A DNA stretch of 64,000 bases from Roseicyclus marinus (GTDB taxonomy: Bacteria > Pseudomonadota > Alphaproteobacteria > Rhodobacterales > Rhodobacteraceae), in the NCBI RefSeq assembly GCF_036322625.1, contig NZ_AP027266.1, forward strand, positions 3,165,001-3,229,000, given 5' to 3'. The notes beneath the pieces were generated by a model. That model worked only from the letters and a program-made list of their open reading frames with translations, searched no databases and was not told the origin of the DNA. The position numbers and the translations under genes are program-made. Of the stretch, positions 27,426-35,316 are shown in pieces (positions within the stretch are counted from its first letter, which is position 1; each line of letters opens with the position of its first letter).

Positions 27426-28186
27426 CAGATCACCCCCGCTTCGTCCTTGAGTTTCGTGATCAGCTCGTCGACCGAGCCCACCTTGACGCCCGCCTTGCGC
27501 GTGCCCGGCTCGGTCGTCTTGACGACGCTCAGGCGCGGCGTGACATCGACGCCGTAATCGGCGGCGGTTTTTTCATCGAGCGGCTTTTTCTTTGCCTTCA
27601 TGATGTTGGGCAGCGAGGCATAGCGCGGCTCGTTCAGGCGCAGGTCGACGGTCACGATGGCGGGCATCTTGACCTTGATCGTCTGCAAACCGCCATCGAC
27701 CTCGCGCGTCACGACAGCGCTGTCGCCGTCGACCGCCAATTCGCTGGCGAATGTCGCCTGCGACCAACCCAGAAGCGCCGACAGCATCTGTCCGGTGGCG
27801 TTCATGTCGTTGTCGATGGCCTGCTTGCCGCAGATCACGAGGCCGGGGTTTTCCTCGGCCACGACCTTGGCAAGGATCTTGGCGACGGCCAGCGGCTCGA
27901 TATCCTGATGCACGTCATCGGCGGCGACGACGAGGATCGCGCGATCCGCCCCCATGGCCAATGCGGTGCGCAGCGTTTCCTGCGCCTGCTTGACGCCGAT
28001 CGACACGGCGATGACTTCCTCGGCCTTCCCGGCTTCCTTCAGGCGGATCGCTTCCTCGACCGCGATCTCGTCGAACGGGTTCATCGACATCTTGACGTTG
28101 GCGAGATCGACACCGGACCCATCCGCCTTGACGCGGACCTTCACGTTGTAATCGATCACGCGTTTGACCGGTACGAGTACCTTCAT
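27425..28186 (-). CDS. etfB: electron transfer flavoprotein beta subunit
   Basis: EtfB (253 residues) is the AMP-binding partner of EtfA. It opens [20 protein letters not shown] and has [39 protein letters not shown] and the C-terminal [10 protein letters not shown] stretch that contacts partner dehydrogenases. It is first in the etfB-etfA operon, preceded by AGAGGAGAGAA just upstream of the ATG. Confidence 0.96.
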   Translation of the reverse strand: MKVLVPVKRVIDYNVKVRVKADGSGVDLANVKMSMNPFDEIAVEEAIRLKEAGKAEEVIAVSIGVKQAQETLRTALAMGADRAILVVAADDVHQDIEPLAVAKILAKVVAEENPGLVICGKQAIDNDMNATGQMLSALLGWSQATFASELAVDGDSAVVTREVDGGLQTIKVKMPAIVTVDLRLNEPRYASLPNIMKAKKKPLDEKTAADYGVDVTPRLSVVKTTEPGTRKAGVKVGSVDELITKLKDEAGVI

Positions 28187-28276
28187 CGCGTTCTCTCCTC
28201 TTTCGGGCGCGGACGCGCCTCACGAACCTTGAGACAGGAATTAGAGCCTTAGGCCGGGCAAAGACAGGTCAAAATC

Positions 28277-28305
28277 GACGCGGTGGCAACCAGAGACGCC
28301 GCGTC
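28277..28305 (-). terminator. candidate terminator after the hemolysin-III gene
   Basis: On the minus strand GACGCGG and CCGCGTC (28305 to 28277) can pair and are followed by GATTTTG. The 5' arm overlaps the TGA of the 28304 gene. The long 15-base loop makes this a moderate call. Confidence 0.4.
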
Positions 28306-28960
28306 AGATCGGAACGGCCCTTTGCCAGAGCTCTGCGGCGATGGCGGCATAGCAGGCCAGAGAGCCCAGAAAGACGAAGACATGCCAGATCGTGTTGTGA
28401 AACGGCAGCCTTTCCCACAGCAGAAAGGCGATCCCCGAGGAATAGGTGACGCCGCCCGCAACCAAGAGCCAAAAGCCGAGGGGGCTGAGGCCCGCAACCA
28501 GCGGCCCGCCCCAGAATGCACCCGCCCAGCCCATCCCGAGGTAAAGGGGAATGGCCAGCCATTTCAGCTGGCTTGAAAACAGGATGAGCGCCGCGCCGAT
28601 GCCCGCGACCGTCCAGATGCCCGCCAAAAACCCGGCCTGTCCCGCGGCCAGGGCGGCAAAGGGCGTGTAGGTGCCCGCGATCTTGAGATAGATGGCCGAT
28701 TGATCCATCCGGCGCAGCCGCTCGACCCAGGCCGGATGCTGCAACAGGTTGTAGGCCGCCGATGCGCTCCACATCGCAAGGCCCGTCAGCACATAGACCG
28801 CGACGGCGGTGACGATCCCCGCATCGCCGATCCACAGCACCGCCAAGGCGATCAGGAACGGCCCCCCGATCAGGGCCGCACCAATACCCGAGGCATGGAC
28901 GATGGCATCCGAAATGTATTCGGCCCGGCTATAGGGGCGGTTTCCGGCGATATGGCTCAT
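28304..28960 (-). CDS. hemolysin III / TrhA (PAQR-like) membrane protein
   Basis: A 218-residue protein with seven predicted membrane segments. The family pattern is plain: SDAIVHASGIGAALIG at the start, SAAYNLLQHP, RRMDQSAIYLKIAGTYTPF in the middle and FHNTIWHVFVFLGS at the end, placing the conserved His, Ser and Asp residues of a PAQR-type metal site. Despite the name, bacterial members are not proven toxins; TrhA in E. coli affects membrane energetics. Inner membrane. It is transcribed toward etfB from near recR. Confidence 0.88.
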   Translation of the reverse strand: MSHIAGNRPYSRAEYISDAIVHASGIGAALIGGPFLIALAVLWIGDAGIVTAVAVYVLTGLAMWSASAAYNLLQHPAWVERLRRMDQSAIYLKIAGTYTPFAALAAGQAGFLAGIWTVAGIGAALILFSSQLKWLAIPLYLGMGWAGAFWGGPLVAGLSPLGFWLLVAGGVTYSSGIAFLLWERLPFHNTIWHVFVFLGSLACYAAIAAELWQRAVPI

Positions 28961-29008
28961 GGCCGACAGGCTGAACCGATTCCGCCGGAAAGCAAGCGTT
29001 ACGCCGTG

Positions 29009-29608
29009 TCACACCGCCTTGCGCGCGCGAAGGGCCGCCGAAATCGTCCCGTCATCGAGATAGTCAAGCTCGCCCCCGATGGGCACGCCCTGGGCCAACG
29101 AGGTGACGGAAACCCCCGACCCCGACAGCGCATCGGCGATGTAATGGGCCGTGGTGACGCCATCGACCGTGGCGTTGAGCGCAAGGATCACCTCGGTCAC
29201 GGCCTCAGAGGTCACGCGGTCGACAAGACGCGGGATGCGCAGATCCTCGGGCCCGATATCGTCAAGCGCGGACAGCGTGCCGCCCAGCACGTGATAGCGC
29301 CCGCCAAAGGCCTGCCCGCGTTCCATCGCCCAAAGATCGGCCACATCCTCGACCACGCAGATCTGGCCATTGACGCGTTTGTCGTCGGTGCAGACCGGGC
29401 ACAGATCACCGGTGCCGATATTGCCGCAATTCAGGCATTCCCGCGCGGTATCGGCCACGCGGGTCATGACCTCGGCCAAGGGGCGCATCAACGGTCCCCG
29501 TTTCTTGATCAGGTGCAAGACCGCACGCCGCGCCGACCGGGGGCCAAGCCCCGGCAGGCGGGCCATGATCTCGATCAGGGCCTCGATGTCCCTGGGCGCG
29601 TCGGGCAT
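29009..29608 (-). CDS. recR: recombination protein RecR
   Basis: RecR (199 residues) works with RecO and RecF at DNA gaps. It has an N-terminal helix-hairpin-helix ([21 protein letters not shown]), the zinc finger [16 protein letters not shown] near 57-72, and a Toprim domain ([14 protein letters not shown]). It is the third gene of dnaX-ebfC-recR, 3 bases after ebfC. recO, its partner, is elsewhere in this window at 12428. Confidence 0.96.
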   Translation of the reverse strand: MPDAPRDIEALIEIMARLPGLGPRSARRAVLHLIKKRGPLMRPLAEVMTRVADTARECLNCGNIGTGDLCPVCTDDKRVNGQICVVEDVADLWAMERGQAFGGRYHVLGGTLSALDDIGPEDLRIPRLVDRVTSEAVTEVILALNATVDGVTTAHYIADALSGSGVSVTSLAQGVPIGGELDYLDDGTISAALRARKAV

Positions 29609-29611
29609 GGC

Positions 29612-29965
29612 TCAGAACGGCAGCTTCATGCCCGGCGGCAGGCCCATGCCCTCGGTCAGCTTCGCCAGTTCCTCCTGGCTCTTTTCCTGCGCGCGGGTCT
29701 GGGCATCCTTGATCGCGGCAAGGATCAGATCCTCGACCACTTCCTTGTCGTCCTGGTTGAAGATCGACGGGTCGATATCAAGCCCGACCAGCTCGCCCTT
29801 GGCGGTGGCGGTTGCCTTGACCAGCCCCGCGCCCGAGACGCCCTCGACCGTCATGGAGGAGAGATTCTCCTGCATTTCAGCCATCTTGGTCTGCATTTCC
29901 TGCGCCTGTTTCATGATCTTGGCCATGTCGCCAAGACCACCCAGACCGCCCAAACCTTTCAGCAT
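29612..29965 (-). CDS. YbaB/EbfC family nucleoid-associated protein
   Basis: A 117-residue DNA-binding protein of the YbaB/EbfC family. It begins with a glycine/leucine-rich stretch (LKGLGGLGGLGDMAKIMKQA), then the family core MQTKMAEMQENLSSMTVEG and LDIDPSIFNQDDKEVVEDLI. It forms dimers with a tweezer shape and is nearly always found between dnaX and recR, as here. Confidence 0.94.
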   Translation of the reverse strand: MLKGLGGLGGLGDMAKIMKQAQEMQTKMAEMQENLSSMTVEGVSGAGLVKATATAKGELVGLDIDPSIFNQDDKEVVEDLILAAIKDAQTRAQEKSQEELAKLTEGMGLPPGMKLPF

Positions 29966-29983
29966 GTCCTATGTCTCCAAAAA

Positions 29984-31750
29984 TCATTCATCGTCGAACG
30001 GGTCCCAATCCTCGGGCAGATCGTCGGGGTCGGGCAATTCCGGCAGCGCCTCGGCCTGCGCCTGCGCCTGCAGTTCGGCGCGGGTGCGGATGGCGGCGAT
30101 CTTGGCCTCGGGAAAGGCCGCCTTGACCGCCTGCAAGAGCGGGTGCTGCTCCAGCTCCGCCTCCAGCGCATGTCGCTGGGCCTGTTCCGCCTCGGCGATG
30201 GTCGGGCCGCCGCCCTCATTGGCAAGCGAGATGACCCAGCGCGCCCCGGTCGCCAGCGTCAATGCCCGCCCCAACCGCTGTGACAGGTCCGGCGGAGCGT
30301 TCTCGGTCGGCTGGAACTCGATCCGGCCCGGCGCATAGCTCACCAAGCGGAGGCAGGTCTTGAGCTCGACCAGAAGCTTGATGTCGCGCGCCTCTTCGAT
30401 CAGGGCGACGACACTGGAAAAGGTCGGGTACAGCGACAGGTCCGGCCCCGGCTCGGGCTGAAGCGCGGCTTGCGCCCCACCGCCACCGCCGCGCGGCACG
30501 GGTGTCGCCTGTGCGCGCGGCGCATGAACCGGGCCGCCATTGCCCATGGGGCGGGCGGGGCCGCTGCCCCCGGCAGGCGCGGGCGTCGATTGCAGCTTTT
30601 TCACCAGATCGCCGGGCGTGGGCAGATCGGCCACATGGGTCATGCGGATCACGGCCATTTCGGCGGCCATCATCGCATTGGGAGACAGGCTGACCTCTTC
30701 CAGCGCTTTCAGCAGCATCTGCCACATCCGCGTCAGAACCCGCATCGGCAGGCGGTCGGCCAGCGACCGGCCGCGCATCCGTTCCTCGGGCGAAATCGTC
30801 GGATCCTCGGCCGCTTCGGGCGAGATCTTGATGACGCTCAGCCAATGCGTGATCTCGGCCAGATCGCGCAGGACCGCGACCGGGTCGGCCCCGTCGGCAT
30901 ATTGCGCGCCCAATTCGTCCAAGGCCCCCGCCGCATCGCCGCGCATGATCGCCTCGAACAGATCGAGCACGCGGCCCCGGTCGGCCAGACCCAGCATCGC
31001 GCGCACCTGATCGGCGGTGGTTTCCCCCGCGCCATGGGCGATCGCCTGATCAAGGAGGCTCATCGCGTCGCGCACCGACCCTTCGGCGGCGCGGGTGATC
31101 AGCGCCAGCGCATCTTCGGCGATCTGCGCGTTTTCCTTGGCGGCGACCTTTTTCAGATGGGCGATCATCACCTCGGGCTCGATCCGGCGCAGGTCAAAGC
31201 GCTGGCACCGCGACAGGACCGTCACCGGAACCTTGCGGATTTCCGTGGTCGCAAAGAGAAATTTCACATGCGGTGGCGGTTCCTCGAGCGTCTTGAGCAG
31301 CGCGTTGAAGGCGCTGGTCGAGAGCATGTGAACCTCGTCGATGATGAAGATCTTGTAGCGCGCCTGTGCCGCCCGGTAGCTCACCGTCTCGATGATCGCG
31401 TCACGGATGTTCTGCACGCCGGTGTTCGATGCGGCGTCCATCTCCATCACGTCGACATGGCGGCCCTCGGCGATGGCGCGGCAATTGTCGCAGACACCGC
31501 AGGGATCGGTCGTGGGCCCGCCGGACCCGTCCGGCCCGACGCAGTTCAGGCCCTTGGCGATGATGCGTGCGGTGGTCGTCTTGCCGGTGCCGCGGATACC
31601 CGTCAGCATGAAGGCCTGCGCGATCCTGTCCGCCTCGAAGGCATTCTTCAGCGTGCGGACCATCGCCTCCTGCCCGATCAGGTCGGCAAAGGTCGCCGGG
31701 CGGTATTTCCGCGCCAGAACCTGGTAGCCGGTGTCGGGTGTGTCGGTCAT
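29984..31750 (-). CDS. dnaX: DNA polymerase III subunits gamma and tau
   Basis: DnaX is the clamp-loader motor of the replicase. The 588-residue protein has the Walker A GIRGTGKTT (51-59), the zinc cysteines C70, C84, C87 and C90, DEVHMLS and SRC (LSRCQRF). The C-terminal part, with a proline/glycine/alanine-rich hinge at about 395-435, corresponds to the tau region. ATG 31750 is used in place of one 27 bases upstream because homology starts with YQVLARKYRP. It leads the dnaX-ebfC-recR operon. Confidence 0.96.
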   Translation of the reverse strand: MTDTPDTGYQVLARKYRPATFADLIGQEAMVRTLKNAFEADRIAQAFMLTGIRGTGKTTTARIIAKGLNCVGPDGSGGPTTDPCGVCDNCRAIAEGRHVDVMEMDAASNTGVQNIRDAIIETVSYRAAQARYKIFIIDEVHMLSTSAFNALLKTLEEPPPHVKFLFATTEIRKVPVTVLSRCQRFDLRRIEPEVMIAHLKKVAAKENAQIAEDALALITRAAEGSVRDAMSLLDQAIAHGAGETTADQVRAMLGLADRGRVLDLFEAIMRGDAAGALDELGAQYADGADPVAVLRDLAEITHWLSVIKISPEAAEDPTISPEERMRGRSLADRLPMRVLTRMWQMLLKALEEVSLSPNAMMAAEMAVIRMTHVADLPTPGDLVKKLQSTPAPAGGSGPARPMGNGGPVHAPRAQATPVPRGGGGGAQAALQPEPGPDLSLYPTFSSVVALIEEARDIKLLVELKTCLRLVSYAPGRIEFQPTENAPPDLSQRLGRALTLATGARWVISLANEGGGPTIAEAEQAQRHALEAELEQHPLLQAVKAAFPEAKIAAIRTRAELQAQAQAEALPELPDPDDLPEDWDPFDDE

Positions 31751-31859
31751 GGAGCCTCGGTGCGGTTCGGATCGCAAGAAACCCTAGTGAAGCGGCGCGG
31801 CAAGGTCCATGGTGAAGCGCAAAGCGCACGCCCGTTTGAGGCCAACGACAGAGACGAGA

Positions 31860-32225
31860 ATGGCAGAACACAAACCCCCCGGCATCCTTGTGAATGCGAT
31901 GGCCTTGTTTTTCTGGGTCATGGCCGGTTGCGCGCTGGCGTTCTGGGTCGGGGGCGTGGTTTGGCCCGGCGGTCTGCGCGGGCTGATGGCCAGCCTCGGG
32001 CCCTCCATCGTGGCCAGTTTCGGCACCTTTCACATCCTTGCGGCGATCTGCGGCATCTTGCTGTGGCAATGGCGTAGGCACGAGATGACGGCACGCAAAC
32101 GCGTGCTGCTGGAGGGGGCGACGCTTTATTTCGTGCTCGCGGTGTTGTTGGGAATATTCCTGAATTACCTGCTGGTCTCGACCATGGGGTCATCGCTTGC
32201 CCCGGCCATGCCAAGCCGCATGTAA
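31860..32225 (+). CDS. small membrane protein of unknown function
   Basis: A 121-residue protein with three hydrophobic segments (about 12-34, 48-66 and 84-104) separated by basic loops. I recognise no family. The ATG at 31860 follows GAGACGAGA and is favoured over 31809. It is divergent from dnaX and ends just before the hairpin and SRP RNA gene on the opposite strand. Codon use looks like that of its neighbours, so the gene is probably real. Confidence 0.65.
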   Translation: MAEHKPPGILVNAMALFFWVMAGCALAFWVGGVVWPGGLRGLMASLGPSIVASFGTFHILAAICGILLWQWRRHEMTARKRVLLEGATLYFVLAVLLGIFLNYLLVSTMGSSLAPAMPSRM

Positions 32226-32230
32226 AGCGA

Positions 32231-32246
32231 CCTGCCCATCGGCAGG
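32231..32246 (-). terminator. hairpin downstream of the SRP RNA
   Basis: CCTGCC-CATC-GGCAGG is a 6-bp stem with a 4-base loop, 9 bases past the 3' end of the SRP RNA and 5 bases after the convergent gene's stop. On the minus strand it is followed only by TCGCTTT, so termination strength is uncertain. Confidence 0.45.
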
Positions 32247-32255
32247 TGGCTGGGT

Positions 32256-32349
32256 GAGAGGCTGGACATCGACCCAAGCGGGGCTCGTTGTGGCTGCTTC
32301 CTTCCGGACCTGACCAGGTTGGCGAGGCGCCTGCCCGCGCCAACCTCTC
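32256..32349 (-). ncRNA. ffs: signal recognition particle RNA (4.5S type)
   Basis: The minus strand carries the universal SRP RNA core GGTCAGGTCCGGAAGGAAGC followed by AGCC, including the GGAA tetraloop and the symmetric internal loop that binds Ffh. The ends pair: GAGAGGTTGG at the 5' side with CCAGCCTCTC at the 3' side, giving a single rod of about 94 nt, the usual bacterial size. Ends are set by this pairing and may be off by a few bases. Confidence 0.93.
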
Positions 32350-32394
32350 GATCAGGGATGTAGGAAAATCCACGCCATGGTGCAAGGGCAGGCC

Positions 32395-33162
32395 TTAGCC
32401 GGGGCTGCGTTCGGCCCAGCCCGCAAAGATCCGCTCGAGGAAAACCACGAAGTAGAACAACAAGATACCCAAAGCCGCCAGTGCAAACAGGACGGCGAAC
32501 ATCAGCGGATAATCCGCGCTGATCCGGCCCGAATCGAACAGATCGCCCAAGCCCCGGCCATGCGGCGAGACGATTTCCATCAGGTTCGTGCCGATGAAGG
32601 CCAGCGTCACCGCCACCTTCAGCGCGCCGAAGAATTCCGGCAGCGTCTTGGGCAGCGCGATCTTCCAGAAGATCGTGACATTCGACGCGCCAAGGCTGCG
32701 CAGGATGTCGCGGTATTCGGGTTCGAGCGTCGACAGGCCGATGGAAACGGAGACCGCGATGGGGAAGAACGAGATCAGGAAGGCAATGAGAACCGTGTTG
32801 AAATCGTGCTGACCGACGAACATCAGCGCCACGATGGGCACCACGGTCGCCTTGGGAATCGCGTTGAACCCAACGAGGATCGGGTAGAGCCCTTCGCGGG
32901 CGAAGCGCGAAAAGCCCATGATCATGCCGATCAGCGTGCCGAAGACGACGGCAAGGCCCAAGCCCGCCACGGTGCGCCACAGCGTTTCCCATGACTTGAT
33001 CAGGAACAGGTCCCAGAACCGGATGTAGCGCGGGATCAGGTCCGAGGGGCTGGCCATGCGGAAATCGGGCAGGTTGTTGTACCAGACCGCCCATTCCCAA
33101 ACGGCGAGGATGCCGATGATGAAGACCGTGGGGGCCAGGATCTTGCGCAAGGTATCGTTCAT
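32395..33162 (-). CDS. ABC transporter permease (NMT1/THI5-associated type)
   Basis: A 255-residue permease of the SsuC/TauC/ThiX class with about six membrane segments. The EAA-type coupling loop is visible as YRDILRSLGASNVTIFWKIALPKTLP near the middle (read in parts). It overlaps the ATPase gene by 4 bases and forms the third component of the importer encoded by 32395-35150. The substrate is not evident; see the binding-protein entry. Confidence 0.9.
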   Translation of the reverse strand: MNDTLRKILAPTVFIIGILAVWEWAVWYNNLPDFRMASPSDLIPRYIRFWDLFLIKSWETLWRTVAGLGLAVVFGTLIGMIMGFSRFAREGLYPILVGFNAIPKATVVPIVALMFVGQHDFNTVLIAFLISFFPIAVSVSIGLSTLEPEYRDILRSLGASNVTIFWKIALPKTLPEFFGALKVAVTLAFIGTNLMEIVSPHGRGLGDLFDSGRISADYPLMFAVLFALAALGILLFYFVVFLERIFAGWAERSPG

Positions 33163-33983
33163 GCCTGTGCCTCCTGCGGGGCGTCTGCCTCGGTCGCGCG
33201 GCCTTGGGCGACCTGGATCTGGTGGCGCAAAGTGGCGAGCATCGAGACCGCCTTGGGACCGTAGAGATCATCGAGACTGCGCGGTCCCGGTATGTCGACA
33301 TCGAGCACGAATTGCGCGTGGGCGGGGCGGCCGGACATGACAACCACTTGATCTGCAAGGAAAACGCTTTCGCGCAGGTCATGGGTGATCAAGAGGCAGG
33401 TAAAGGGTTCCTCGCGGCGCAGGTCGTGCATGGTGCACCACAGATCCTCACGCGTGAAGGCGTCGAGCGCGCCGAAGGGTTCGTCGAGGATCAGCACATC
33501 GGGCTTGTGGATGATCGACCGGCAGAGGCTGGCGCGCTGGCGCATGCCGCCGGACAATTCCGAGGGGCGTTTTTCCGCGAAACCGGTCAGGCCGACGAGG
33601 TCCAGCAGGTGATGGGCGCGGTCCACGGCCTCGGCCTTGGACATGGGCGATTTCACGATTTCCATTGGCAAAAGAATGTTTTGCAAGATCGTGCGCCATT
33701 CCAGAAGCACGGGATTCTGGAAGGCCATGCCGACGGTCGGGCGGGGGCTGGTGACCTTTTTGCCGTGCAGCCAGACCTCGCCCGTATTGGGTTTCATGAG
33801 GCCGGACACGAGCCGCGTCAGCGTGGATTTACCGCAACCCGACGGGCCGACGACGGCGCAGAAGCTGTTTTCGGGAACCGCCATGTTCAGGTTGTCGAGA
33901 ACCGGAAGCGGGCCTGCCTTGGTCTTGTAGGCGTGGCTGACGCCGCGCAATTCGATCATGTTGGCGGAGGGGGGAGTCTGCAT
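33159..33983 (-). CDS. ABC transporter ATP-binding protein
   Basis: A 274-residue ATPase of the SsuB/TauB/NrtD type. Walker A GPSGCGKST is at 46-54, the signature LSGGMRQRA at 143-151, Walker B with DVLILDEPFGALD at 162-174, and the switch histidine in LLITHDLRE near 200. It powers the adjacent permease on the cytosolic face. The ATG at 33983 is 153 bases from the binding-protein stop, with a strong stem-loop between. Confidence 0.93.
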   Translation of the reverse strand: MQTPPSANMIELRGVSHAYKTKAGPLPVLDNLNMAVPENSFCAVVGPSGCGKSTLTRLVSGLMKPNTGEVWLHGKKVTSPRPTVGMAFQNPVLLEWRTILQNILLPMEIVKSPMSKAEAVDRAHHLLDLVGLTGFAEKRPSELSGGMRQRASLCRSIIHKPDVLILDEPFGALDAFTREDLWCTMHDLRREEPFTCLLITHDLRESVFLADQVVVMSGRPAHAQFVLDVDIPGPRSLDDLYGPKAVSMLATLRHQIQVAQGRATEADAPQEAQA

Positions 33984-34084
33984 CAGGCGGGCCTTTGCAT
34001 GATGAACGGCGGGGCGGAAAGCCTGTCGTGATCTTGTCGTGGTCGCGTAGGGATCGCGTCGTGCATCCGTAACTACAAGCGCAA

Positions 34085-34118
34085 CCCGCCGGACCGGTCG
34101 AAAAACCGGCCCGGCGGG
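34085..34118 (-). repeat. strong intra-operon stem-loop
   Basis: CCCGCCGGACCGGT (34085-34098) pairs with ACCGGCCCGGCGGG (34105-34118), a 14-bp stem with one mismatch and a CGAAAA loop. It lies between the binding-protein gene and the ATPase gene of one operon. No T tract follows on the minus strand, so it fits mRNA stabilisation or partial attenuation better than full termination. Confidence 0.7.
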
Positions 34119-34136
34119 CGTTTCGGGATCAGACGA

Positions 34137-35150
34137 TCAGCGCGAGATCATCCGCACCTCGGCCTCGGGCAGGTAGGCGTCGGTGAAGTAGAGGCTGGCG
34201 TCGGGCTCGTTCTGGAACTCGTAGGTCAGGCGCAGCTGTTCGATGGCGGTTGCCATGCGGTCGGCATCGATGCCGCCCAGACCGTTTTCCATCACCCAGG
34301 GCGTCAGGATGTTGGCGTCGAGCGCCAGTTGCAGACGGCGGGTTTCCAGGTCCACGTCACCGGCCGGGTTGCGGGCGATGACGGCGGCGGCACCGGCAGC
34401 CGGATCGGCGGCGGCATCGGCCACACCGCGCGCGATGGCGCGCAGCGCGCCGGTCACGATCTCGGGGTTGGCGGCGGCGAAGTCGGTGTTGACGATGACC
34501 GCGTTGCCGTAAAGCTCCACCCCGTGATCGGCGAAGAGGATCGTCGTGATGTCATCCTCGGGAATGCCCAGACGCGCGAGCGACAGGTAGGAGGAGAAGT
34601 TGAAACCGGTCACGGCATCGACATTGCCTTCGGCCAGCATCGGTTCGCGGGTGGGGAAGCCCACCGGTTCCACGGTGATGGTGGACACATCGATACCGTT
34701 CACGGCGGCGAGGATGGGGAATTGCGCCCATGCGCCATCGGGCGGCGGTGCACCGAGCGTGGAGCCTTCGAGATCCTCGATCCCGCTGATGCCCTGGCTG
34801 ACGCGGCCCACGATGGAGAAGGGCGGGCTGTCATAGACCATCATCGCGCCGATCACGGGCGCGCCGGGGTTCTGGTCGAGGAAGCGGACAAGGCTGTTGA
34901 TATCGGCAAAGCCCATCGGGAAGGCGCCCGAGGCGACCTTGGGGATCGCGTCGAGCGACCCTTCGCCCGCGGTCACGTTCACCTCGAGCCCTTCGGCGGC
35001 GAAATGGCCGTTGTCGATGGCGAGGAAATAGGGCGCGGAGGGACCTTCGAACCGCCAGTCGAGGGCGAAGTTGATGGTCGTATCCTGTGCGGCGAGCGGG
35101 GTGGCCGCGACAAGGGCAGCGGCGAGGGTGGGAATGGCACGGGTGAGCAA
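34137..35150 (-). CDS. ABC transporter substrate-binding protein, NMT1/THI5-like
   Basis: A 337-residue periplasmic binding protein with a signal peptide (LLTRAIPTLAAALVAATPLAAQ). The mature start TINFALDWRFEGPSAPYFLA is characteristic of the NMT1/THI5 group, whose ligands include hydroxymethylpyrimidine, sulfonates, riboflavin and other small organics. TTG 35150 is chosen because GGAG lies 7 bases upstream and the signal peptide begins exactly there; the ATG at 35198 adds an unlikely polar extension. No TPP riboswitch is seen upstream, so a thiamine-precursor role is not supported. Confidence 0.85.
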   Translation of the reverse strand: MLTRAIPTLAAALVAATPLAAQDTTINFALDWRFEGPSAPYFLAIDNGHFAAEGLEVNVTAGEGSLDAIPKVASGAFPMGFADINSLVRFLDQNPGAPVIGAMMVYDSPPFSIVGRVSQGISGIEDLEGSTLGAPPPDGAWAQFPILAAVNGIDVSTITVEPVGFPTREPMLAEGNVDAVTGFNFSSYLSLARLGIPEDDITTILFADHGVELYGNAVIVNTDFAAANPEIVTGALRAIARGVADAAADPAAGAAAVIARNPAGDVDLETRRLQLALDANILTPWVMENGLGGIDADRMATAIEQLRLTYEFQNEPDASLYFTDAYLPEAEVRMISR

Positions 35151-35316
35151 GCGATATCTCCTTCGGCTTGGCAGCTCGGTCGTTTCGGCGTCCGGCACCT
35201 CAGCGACTGGTCATGAGCGCGTCGACGGCAAAGTGCCCGACAAACAGGCACCTGCGGAATGAATGCACAAACCGACCCTTGCTTGCACGATTTTTTTGCG
35301 AAGTGCCCTGATCTGA

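Noticed and set aside
35151-35316. TPP, guanidine or other known riboswitch before the NMT1/THI5-type binding protein
   Set aside because: I looked for the conserved TPP core and the guanidine motifs on the minus strand and found none in good order.
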